From: Rhodocyclaceae bacterium
GTDB taxonomy: Bacteria > Pseudomonadota > Gammaproteobacteria > Burkholderiales > Rhodocyclaceae
Reading direction: 5' to 3'
Assembly: GCA_029982755.1 (NCBI GenBank)
Contig: JARRBR010000008.1
Span: 1 to 42,869 of the forward strand
DNA: 42,869 nucleotides
Made by a program: the position numbers and the translations under genes. How positions within the stretch are numbered: the first letter of the stretch is position 1; each line of letters opens with the position of its first letter. Positions 37,067 to 42,869 of the stretch are shown in pieces. The notes below the pieces were generated by a model. It was not told where the DNA came from and did no database searches. It was given only the letters and a program-made list of their open reading frames with translations.

Positions 37067-37975
37067 TCAGGCCGGTGCGCGTCCTACCGCGGCCAGCACT
37101 GAAAGTGGCCCGCAGGCGCGCAGGCGCTCGATCTGCGCGCGGTCGCGGACGAACAGCGAGCCGGCATAGGCCAGCGAGTTGACCGAGACGTCCTGCCATT
37201 TCTCCTCGGTACGCGGCACCAGCAGCAGCGCCGCGTGCGTCACCAGCAGGTTGTAGGGCGGCATCGGGTCGGCCGCGCAGGGCAGGCCGAGCGCGGCGCA
37301 GGCGGTGCGGAACGCGGCCTCGAGCGCCGCGCCGGTGAGCCTTGCGGCGGCATCGGGGGCGCGGTCGAGGCGGACGAAGGCGTGCGCCCAGGGCAGCGCG
37401 GGGTTGGTGCAGGGTTCGCCGGCGCCCGCTTGAAGTGCGGGCGGGAGAAAGGCGTCGAGCGTGGCCGCCGATTCCGGCACCCACTGCAGGTGCTTGTGGG
37501 CCTGGCTGGCGCCCGCGATCCGGCCGCCGTTGTAGAAGCCCAGCCCGCCGTGGGCGTCGACGATGGTGGCCAGGGCGTCGAAGTCCGCCTTCGACAGCGG
37601 CGAGCGCTGGTCCTCGAAGTCTCGGGTCACGATCAGCAGGTGGCGGTCGATCACCGGAAACTTGTTCAGCACCACCAGATGGGCGTCGCCCAGCGCTGCC
37701 ACGGTCAGTTCCGGTTCCGGCGGCAGGAAGGGATTGAAGCCGGGCTGGCGGCGGATCACGGTGTCGACGCGGGCTCGGTCCTTGAGCGCGAGCGAGGACA
37801 CCCAGCGTACCGAGAAGCGGAAACCGCCGTCGTCCAGCCAGCACTGTTCGGTCCGGATCGGCTGCAGGGCACCGTTCTCCAGGGCGCGGCGGATGATGTC
37901 GTCGGCGCGCTCGAGCAAGTCGGGGGCGGCGTGGTGTGCGAAGGCGGGGGCCGGGCAGGCGGGCGTGCTGGTCAT
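37067..37975 (-). CDS. ATP adenylyltransferase / Ap4A phosphorylase family protein
   Basis: This 302-residue protein of the APA1/APA2 (HIT superfamily, GalT-like) family splits diadenosine tetraphosphate with phosphate into ATP and ADP. Its pattern includes NPFLPPEPELTVAALGDAHL, VVLNKFPVIDRHLLIVTRDF and the catalytic ASQAHKHLQWVP, where H160-K-H162-L-Q164 carries the nucleophilic histidine. PYNLLVTHAALLLVPRTEEK follows near the C-terminus. The ATG at 37975 is the most likely start. The open frame back to 38104 overlaps the divergent S4 gene and lacks family similarity. Confidence 0.87.
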   Translation of the reverse strand: MTSTPACPAPAFAHHAAPDLLERADDIIRRALENGALQPIRTEQCWLDDGGFRFSVRWVSSLALKDRARVDTVIRRQPGFNPFLPPEPELTVAALGDAHLVVLNKFPVIDRHLLIVTRDFEDQRSPLSKADFDALATIVDAHGGLGFYNGGRIAGASQAHKHLQWVPESAATLDAFLPPALQAGAGEPCTNPALPWAHAFVRLDRAPDAAARLTGAALEAAFRTACAALGLPCAADPMPPYNLLVTHAALLLVPRTEEKWQDVSVNSLAYAGSLFVRDRAQIERLRACGPLSVLAAVGRAPA

Positions 37976-38063
37976 GCTGGAGCGGGCAGGCGAGAATGGC
38001 TGCCATTCTGACACGGCTGCAGGTGCCTCGAACTGCAGCGGATGCGAAGGCTCAACGGAGAAC

Positions 38064-38288
38064 ATGGCGATGGCGGTACAGTTTGCGGTGCGGGGTGAAT
38101 ACATCCAGCTCGACCAGTTGTTGAAGGCCGCGGGGCTGGTGGACTCGGGCGGGGCGGCTCATGCCGCGGTCGAGCAGGGCCAGGTGCGGGTCGATGGCGC
38201 GGTGGAGAACCGCAAGCGCGCGAAACTGCGGCCCGGCCAGCGCGTGGGTTTCGGCGGGGAAGAGATCGAATTGATTGCGGGCGGGTAG
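38064..38288 (+). CDS. Small S4-domain RNA-binding protein (YbcJ-like)
   Basis: This 74-residue protein is a lone S4 RNA-binding domain: EYIQLDQLLKAAGLVDSGGAA, then AAVEQGQVRVDGAVENRKRA, then KLRPGQRVGFGGEEIELI. It resembles E. coli YbcJ, which is associated with RNA or ribosomes. The start may be the ATG at 38064 or the ATG two codons later at 38070; CGGAG ends at 38060, which gives a better spacing for the second. It is divergent from the Ap4A phosphorylase gene with an 88-base gap. Confidence 0.88.
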   Translation: MAMAVQFAVRGEYIQLDQLLKAAGLVDSGGAAHAAVEQGQVRVDGAVENRKRAKLRPGQRVGFGGEEIELIAGG

Positions 38289-38413
38289 GCGGACGGCCCG
38301 GTGGCCTAGGCAGGGCGGGCAGGGTCGTCCCCCGCTGCGAGGCGCGCCATTGCCGTGCTTTGCAGGTCGTTCTACGCGCGGTCGACGCGGGCGCTTTTCA
38401 GGGGTGGCGCGCT

Positions 38414-40150
38414 TCAGGGCAGCGACGCGCGCGACGGTGCCTGCTTGCGGCGTGACAGCCGCTCCCAGATCCAGCCGCCGGGCAGGTCCTCGCCGCTCAG
38501 GATGTAGGCCAGCGTGTGTTCGTTGGCGATGATCAGGCCCAGGTCATTGAGCGCCGCGCGCCGGCCCGCGAGCAGCAGCTCGTCGCCGGCGCGGATGCGG
38601 GTGTCGGCCGCGGGCATCAGCACATGGTCGTCGTCGTCGCGGTCGAGGAACAGCACCTCGCAGTCGAGCGTGCGCTCGCGATCGGAGGGCGAGCGCAGCA
38701 GCATGCCGAGCGTGATCGTCTCCCCGCGCATCAGCCGACGGTGGAGCGCCGGCGCGCGGCTGAGGTTGATGCGCTCGCTGCGGATCTCCGGCACCCGCCA
38801 GCCCAGGCGGGCGGTCAGGCGCGCGAGTTGGCTGCCGCACCAGTCCTCGTCGCGTGCGCGCACCTCGTCGAGGAAGGGGGCCAGCAGCGGGGTGCTGAGG
38901 ATGGCCAGGCACTCGTGGCCGATCACCCGGCTGGGCACCACGGTGATGTCGGCGTCGTAGGCGTCGAACAGGGCGCGGTTCGATTCGTGGTTCTGGCGCA
39001 CGATCACGAACAGCGACTTGTTCAGTTCGCGCGCGGTGACCGCGATCGACAGGTTGTCGGTATCCGAGCTGGTGCCGCACACGATGCCGGTCGCCTGCTC
39101 CACGCCCGCCTCGAGCAAGGCCTTGGCGCCGGTGCCGTCGCCCTGGACCCAGCGGTGCACGCCGTCGGGCTTGGGATCTAGATCGATGATGGTGACCGGC
39201 ACCGCCTCGGAGTCCATCGCGCTCAGCATCTGCCGGCCGAAGCGGCCATGGCCGCACAGGATCCAGTGCCCGTGCGGCGGGTCGCGGCGCTGTTCGACCT
39301 CGGTCCCGGGCACACCGGTGAGCCAGTCCATCAGTTGCGAGGCCTTCGGGGCGTGCAGCGACAGCGCGAGCGTCTCGCTGAAGCGCTCGAAGGGATTGAT
39401 GATGTGGCGCGTGCCGAAGGAGGCCATGTTGTCGGCGGTGGCGTCGTGCTCGGCGCGGCACAGCGCGGGCACGCGCGGCGCGAGCAGGCGGGCGCTGATC
39501 GCGACTGCGAGGTTGGTGGCGTCGTCGTTGGTCAGCGCGATCACGCCGATGCAGCTCGGATGCGTCAGGCCGGCGAACTTGAGCGTTTCCGGGTTCCCGG
39601 CGTCGGCGCACAGCGCGGGCACATCGGCGGCATAGGCGTGCAGGTCGAGCTCGCCGACCTTGCCTTCGTCGATCTCCACCACCACCGCGCGCAGACCCAT
39701 GCGGTCCAGCGCCTCGCAGATCAGGCGGCCGGTCTCGCCGTAGCCGCAGACCAGGTAGAAGGGTTCGCGCAGCCGGCGCACCTGCCGGACGAAGCGCTGC
39801 ACCGCGATCGCCTGGCGCAGGCTGCGGTCGGACAGCAGGCTGAACACCGAGCCCAGCGTGTAGGCCCAGCCGATCACCGACAGGTAGATGCTGAAGATCA
39901 CCCACAGCCGCTGCTGGTCCGAGAAGGTGTACGGGATCTCGCCGAAGCCGATCGTGGTGGCGGTGTAGCTGATGAAATAGAAGGCGTGGAAGAAGCTCAG
40001 GTAGCTCGTCCTGCCATCGACGACCGGCCCGGGCGCCAGGGTGAGCCCGAGCACCGCGATCGCGAACAGCACGATGAGCAGGATCAGCGGCGCCCGCAGG
40101 CGGCGCAGGATCAGGAAGAAGACGCTGTGGTGGTGGGCCAGGGCCTGCAC
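38414..40150 (-). CDS. Two-RCK potassium channel protein
   Basis: This 578-residue protein looks like a ligand-gated K+ channel. Transmembrane helix 1 is at about 20-39, the pore and selectivity filter follow (TATTIGFGE, filter TIGFG 66-70), and helix 2 is at about 82-106. Two cytoplasmic RCK/TrkA-N Rossmann domains come next, the first with YLVCGYGETGRLICEAL (about 132-148) and the second with WILCGHGRFGRQML (about 296-309). A TrkA-C-like domain lies near the C-terminus (VLMPAADTRIRAGDELLLAG). The two RCK domains in one chain would give an octameric ring per tetrameric channel. The ligand is unknown. The gene is 22 bases after the small membrane protein gene and probably cotranscribed. Confidence 0.9.
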   Translation of the reverse strand: MQALAHHHSVFFLILRRLRAPLILLIVLFAIAVLGLTLAPGPVVDGRTSYLSFFHAFYFISYTATTIGFGEIPYTFSDQQRLWVIFSIYLSVIGWAYTLGSVFSLLSDRSLRQAIAVQRFVRQVRRLREPFYLVCGYGETGRLICEALDRMGLRAVVVEIDEGKVGELDLHAYAADVPALCADAGNPETLKFAGLTHPSCIGVIALTNDDATNLAVAISARLLAPRVPALCRAEHDATADNMASFGTRHIINPFERFSETLALSLHAPKASQLMDWLTGVPGTEVEQRRDPPHGHWILCGHGRFGRQMLSAMDSEAVPVTIIDLDPKPDGVHRWVQGDGTGAKALLEAGVEQATGIVCGTSSDTDNLSIAVTARELNKSLFVIVRQNHESNRALFDAYDADITVVPSRVIGHECLAILSTPLLAPFLDEVRARDEDWCGSQLARLTARLGWRVPEIRSERINLSRAPALHRRLMRGETITLGMLLRSPSDRERTLDCEVLFLDRDDDDHVLMPAADTRIRAGDELLLAGRRAALNDLGLIIANEHTLAYILSGEDLPGGWIWERLSRRKQAPSRASLP

Positions 40151-40172
40151 GGCGGCAGCCTCGCGGCGGCAG

Positions 40173-40556
40173 TCAGCGGCGCTGCATGATGGTCTCGGCG
40201 ATCAGGATGACCACCGAGACCACGTTGGCGAACAGGGCGCCGCCCGACAGCGAGACCACGCGCGCGGTCATCTCCGGGGTCAGGCCGCCCGCGGATACGT
40301 GGACGGCGTAGCCCCAGACGAGCGCGGCGGCGAAGAGCTGGAGGTCGGCGACCAGACTGGTCGACAGATGCACCGCGCCGATCTGGGTGCGGTCGCCGAA
40401 CTTGAGCACGGTGGCGATCAGGCTGACGACCAGCGCCGCGAACAGCTCGTAGACGTCGTGATGCGCGGGGTTCTCGATGTCGCCGACGAAGAAGCCGAAG
40501 TTCAGCGTTGCGGCGAGCACGATGAAGAAACCGAAGATGACTTTTTCGAGGTTCAT
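40173..40556 (-). CDS. Small integral membrane protein (DUF6394-like)
   Basis: This 127-residue protein has four hydrophobic segments: about 6-25, 38-52, 68-88 and 103-122. It has no enzymatic motif. It lies directly upstream of the RCK channel gene on the same strand. I recall a DUF6394 family in this context, but cannot verify the assignment. A partner or modulator of the channel is the simplest idea; there is no direct evidence. A CATAAT box on the minus strand at 40601-40606 could be its -10. Confidence 0.7.
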   Translation of the reverse strand: MNLEKVIFGFFIVLAATLNFGFFVGDIENPAHHDVYELFAALVVSLIATVLKFGDRTQIGAVHLSTSLVADLQLFAAALVWGYAVHVSAGGLTPEMTARVVSLSGGALFANVVSVVILIAETIMQRR

Positions 40557-40660
40557 GATTGGCCTTCGGTGGCGGGTTCGGGTCGGGCGACAACGCTGGA
40601 ATTATGCGCGCTTCGTGTGCCGGTGTCGTCGGCGTCGCGGCCTTCCGTGCGCCGCGGGCC

Positions 40661-41050
40661 TCAGTCGTGGATGTCGCCGTCGACGTAGTACCAGCGCCCG
40701 TCGGCGCGCACGAAACGGCTGGTCTCGTGCAGGCGCTGGGCGCGGCCGCCGACCCGGTAGCGGGCGACGAACTCGACCTCGGCGTGGTCCGCGTCGAGCG
40801 GGCGGTGGCCACGGATCTGCAGCCCGATCCACTTGGGCACCGGCGGCTCGTCGAGGTCGAGCGTGGACGGGCGGGTGCTGGCGTGCCAGCTCGCCAGCAG
40901 GTAGGCGCCGTCGCGCAGCGTGAAGGCCGTGTAGCGCGAGCGCATCAGCGCTTCGGCGCTGGCAGCGGGGCGGGTGCCGGACAGGGCGGGGCCGCAGCAC
41001 TGCGCGAACACGCGTCCGGAACCGCAGGGGCAGGGAGCGTCGGGTTTCAT
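40661..41050 (-). CDS. YchJ family protein (UPF0225) with SEC-C motif
   Basis: This 129-residue YchJ-type protein begins with a SEC-C zinc knuckle (APCPCGSGRVFAQCCG). The conserved ALMRSRYTAFTLRDGAYLLAS and a C-terminal NTF2-like domain follow (ETSRFVRADGRWYYVDGDIH). The ATG at 41050 is the natural start because the knuckle follows at once. Function is unknown. It is the second protein in this window with a SEC-C knuckle, after the UPF0149 protein. Confidence 0.93.
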   Translation of the reverse strand: MKPDAPCPCGSGRVFAQCCGPALSGTRPAASAEALMRSRYTAFTLRDGAYLLASWHASTRPSTLDLDEPPVPKWIGLQIRGHRPLDADHAEVEFVARYRVGGRAQRLHETSRFVRADGRWYYVDGDIHD

Positions 41051-41198
41051 GGCGAAAGTTTAGCCGTTCGCCGGCCGCCCGCCATGCTCGCGCGGCCACG
41101 ACCGACGGCGGCGCGGGGAGTCCAGATGCAACGATCAGCAAGCCGCGCTTCGCTTCGACGCCGATGCGCCCAAGTGCCGGCGGCGGGAGTAAAATCGA

Positions 41199-41225
41199 CC
41201 GGATTTTCCCGGATGGGAAGTCCGG
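41199..41225 (+). repeat. Inverted repeat (hairpin) upstream of acnB
   Basis: CCGGATTTTCCC and GGGAAGTCCGG flank a GGAT loop, forming a near-perfect 11-base-pair stem with one bulge. No T-run follows, so it does not look like a simple terminator. It is the first of three stacked inverted repeats in the acnB leader. Confidence 0.7.
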
Positions 41226-41227
41226 GT

Positions 41228-41240
41228 GGTGCACTGCACC
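41228..41240 (+). promoter_or_regulatory. Palindrome GGTGCA-C-TGCACC in the acnB promoter region
   Basis: A perfect 6-base inverted repeat around a single C overlaps the expected -35 position (about 41237) of the acnB -10 at 41260-41265. The location suits an operator. The binding protein is unknown. Confidence 0.6.
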
Positions 41241-41244
41241 GCAA

Positions 41245-41265
41245 GTCTTATAAAAGACATATAAT
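41245..41265 (+). promoter_or_regulatory. acnB promoter: palindrome GTCTTATAAAAGAC and TATAAT
   Basis: The palindrome GTCTT-ATAA-AAGAC (41245-41258) lies in the -35/-10 spacer, one base before a perfect TATAAT (41260-41265). Transcription would start near 41272, leaving a 65-base leader before the GTG start at 41337. A palindrome in this position would block RNA polymerase if bound, so a repressor site, for example of a GntR-type regulator, is a fair guess. Confidence 0.7.
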
Positions 41266-41336
41266 AGTCACCGTTCCGGCTGGGCGATCCCCGGTCGGAG
41301 TTCCGATCACCGCCACTAGATAGTGAGGAAGTCGCC

Positions 41337-42869
41337 GTGCTTGAAGCCTACCGTGCCCATGTCGCCGAACGTGCCGCCCTCGGCATCCCGCCGCTGCCGC
41401 TCTCCAAGCAGCAGGTCACCGAGCTGGTCGCTCTGCTGAAGAATCCCCCCGCCGGCGAGGAGGCCTTCCTCGTCGAGCTGCTGACCTACCGCGTGCCGGC
41501 CGGCGTGGACGACGCCGCCAAGGTCAAGGCCGAGTTCCTGGCCAAGGTCGCCAAGGGCGAGGAAGCCTGTGCGCTGGTCTCGCGCGCCAAGGCCACCGAG
41601 CTGCTCGGCACCATGCTGGGCGGCTTCAACATCAAGCCGCTGATCGACCTGCTCGCCGACGCCGAAGTCGGCGCGGTCGCCGCCGAGGGCCTTAAGAAGA
41701 CCCTGCTGATGTTCGACTACTTCCATGACGTCAAGGAACTGGCCGCCGCCGGCAACGCCAACGCCAAGGCCGTCATGCAGTCGTGGGCCGACGCCGAGTG
41801 GTTCACCAGCCGCCCGGAAGTCCCCGCTTCGCAGAAGCTGACCGTGTTCAAGGTCACCGGCGAGACCAACACCGACGACCTGTCGCCCGCGCCGGACGCC
41901 TGGTCGCGCCCCGACATTCCGCTGCACGCACTGGCCATGCTCAAGAACCCGCGTCCGGGCATCACCCCGGAAGAGCCGGGCGTGCGTGGCCCGGTCAAGT
42001 TCCTGGAAGAGCTCAAGGCCAAGGGCAACCTGGTCGCTTACGTCGGTGACGTGGTCGGTACCGGCTCCTCGCGCAAGTCCGCCACCAACTCGGTGCTGTG
42101 GTTCACCGGCGAGGACATCCCCTTCGTCCCCAACAAGCGCTTCGGCGGCGTGTGCCTGGGCTCGAAGATCGCCCCGATCTTCTTCAACACCATGGAAGAC
42201 GCCGGCGCGCTGCCGATCGAGATCGACGTCGGCCAGATGGACATGGGCGACGAGATCGAGCTCAAGGTCGACCACGCCACCGGCAAGGTCACCGCGCTCA
42301 AGAATGGCGCCGTGATCGCCGAATCGCAGCTCAAGACCCTGGTGATCCTCGACGAAGTGCGCGCCGGCGGCCGCATCCCGCTGATCATCGGCCGCGGCCT
42401 CACCACCAAGGCGCGCGAAGCGCTGGGCCTGCCGCCCTCGACGCTGTTCCGCCTGCCGCAGGCGCCCGCCGATTCCGGCAAGGGTTTCTCGCTGGCGCAG
42501 AAGATCGTCGGCCGCGCCTGCGGTCTGCCGGAAGGCCAGGGCATCCGCCCGGGCACCTACTGCGAACCCAAGATGACCACCGTCGGTAGCCAGGACACCA
42601 CCGGCCCGATGACCCGCGACGAACTGAAGGATCTCGCCTGCCTCGGCTTCTCCGCCGACCTGGTGATGCAGTCCTTCTGCCATACCGCCGCCTACCCGAA
42701 GCTGGTCGACGTCAAGATGCACCGCGAGTTGCCGAGCTTCATCAGCACCCGCGGCGGCGTGTCGCTGCGCCCGGGCGACGGCGTCATCCACTCCTGGCTC
42801 AACCGCCTGCTGCTGCCCGACACCGTCGGCACCGGCGGCGACAGCCACACCCGCTTCCCGATCGGCATC
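41337..42869 (+). CDS. acnB: Aconitate hydratase B, N-terminal part (runs off the window)
   Basis: This is the first 511 codons of AcnB, the main TCA-cycle aconitase of proteobacteria, which isomerises citrate and isocitrate with a [4Fe-4S] cluster. The translation starts MLEAYRAHVAERAALGIPPL, the typical AcnB HEAT-like N-terminal domain. The swivel domain (VGDVVGTGSSRKSATNS) is followed by the beginning of the catalytic domains (SQDTTGPMTRDELKDLACLG, then GGDSHTRFPIGI). AcnB places the swivel domain near the N-terminus, unlike AcnA. The start is a GTG at 41337, supported by GAGGAA six bases upstream (41325-41330). The cluster-binding cysteines lie partly outside the window. Regulation is likely complex, given the repeats in the leader. 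Confidence 0.96.
   Translation, partial: MLEAYRAHVAERAALGIPPLPLSKQQVTELVALLKNPPAGEEAFLVELLTYRVPAGVDDAAKVKAEFLAKVAKGEEACALVSRAKATELLGTMLGGFNIKPLIDLLADAEVGAVAAEGLKKTLLMFDYFHDVKELAAAGNANAKAVMQSWADAEWFTSRPEVPASQKLTVFKVTGETNTDDLSPAPDAWSRPDIPLHALAMLKNPRPGITPEEPGVRGPVKFLEELKAKGNLVAYVGDVVGTGSSRKSATNSVLWFTGEDIPFVPNKRFGGVCLGSKIAPIFFNTMEDAGALPIEIDVGQMDMGDEIELKVDHATGKVTALKNGAVIAESQLKTLVILDEVRAGGRIPLIIGRGLTTKAREALGLPPSTLFRLPQAPADSGKGFSLAQKIVGRACGLPEGQGIRPGTYCEPKMTTVGSQDTTGPMTRDELKDLACLGFSADLVMQSFCHTAAYPKLVDVKMHRELPSFISTRGGVSLRPGDGVIHSWLNRLLLPDTVGTGGDSHTRFPIGI

Noticed and set aside
41316-42848. A 510-codon minus-strand frame opposite acnB
   Set aside because: The plus-strand AcnB translation is conserved and starts with a good Shine-Dalgarno; the minus frame is its complement.

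Overview
This is a gene-dense, high-GC window from the chromosome of a betaproteobacterium. The gene content points to Rhodocyclales of the Azoarcus/Thauera/Aromatoleum kind: a recJ-prfB-lysS neighbourhood, AcnB, RpmE in its zinc-binding form, LolC/LolD, an RpfE-like gene upstream of recJ, and high-GC codon use throughout. That placement is an inference from gene content, not a computed phylogeny. I see no rRNA, tRNA, insertion sequence, CRISPR array or prophage. No stretch longer than 300 bases lacks a gene; the longest gap is the 286-base acnB leader.

Region 1 (1-15957) is entirely on the minus strand. In transcription order it holds an RpfE-like gene, recJ, a histidine phosphatase, the E1alpha, E1beta and E2 genes of a 2-oxo acid dehydrogenase, prfB with its programmed +1 frameshift, a five-gene block (kleisin-like, MukE/KITE-like, trmA, SMC-type ATPase, Toprim nuclease-like), and the start of lysS. 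recJ-prfB-lysS is a contiguous trio in E. coli and many proteobacteria. Here two cassettes split it. The second cassette is a condensin-like system of the Wadjet (JetABCD) / MksBEFG type with a tRNA methyltransferase gene, trmA, inside it. This is the most interesting locus in the window.

Region 2 (16038-23580) holds an Xre/MbcA-RES toxin-antitoxin pair with a clear promoter and an operator-like inverted repeat, a YgiQ-type radical SAM protein, a CHASE-PAS-GGDEF diguanylate cyclase convergent with it, and lolC-lolD for lipoprotein export.

Region 3 (23638-33338) holds a DUF2062 membrane protein, the DNA-uptake channel gene comEC, an alpha/beta hydrolase, rsgA with a small cytochrome c and an M48 protease, oligoribonuclease, an ArnT-like membrane glycosyltransferase, and rpmE with a promoter and terminator.

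Region 4 (33524-42869) holds dusC and a TrmB-like methyltransferase (tRNA modification), a UPF0149 SEC-C protein with two adjacent YkgJ-type cysteine-cluster proteins, an Ap4A phosphorylase, a small S4 RNA-binding protein, a two-RCK potassium channel with a small membrane partner, YchJ, and the 5' part of acnB behind a leader with three stacked inverted repeats.

Most of the window is housekeeping: translation, RNA turnover, lipoprotein sorting and the TCA cycle. The accessory parts are the SMC/nuclease operon and the toxin-antitoxin pair. Several promoters share the layouts NACAAT-N-SCGCCC or CTAGACT just upstream of start codons.
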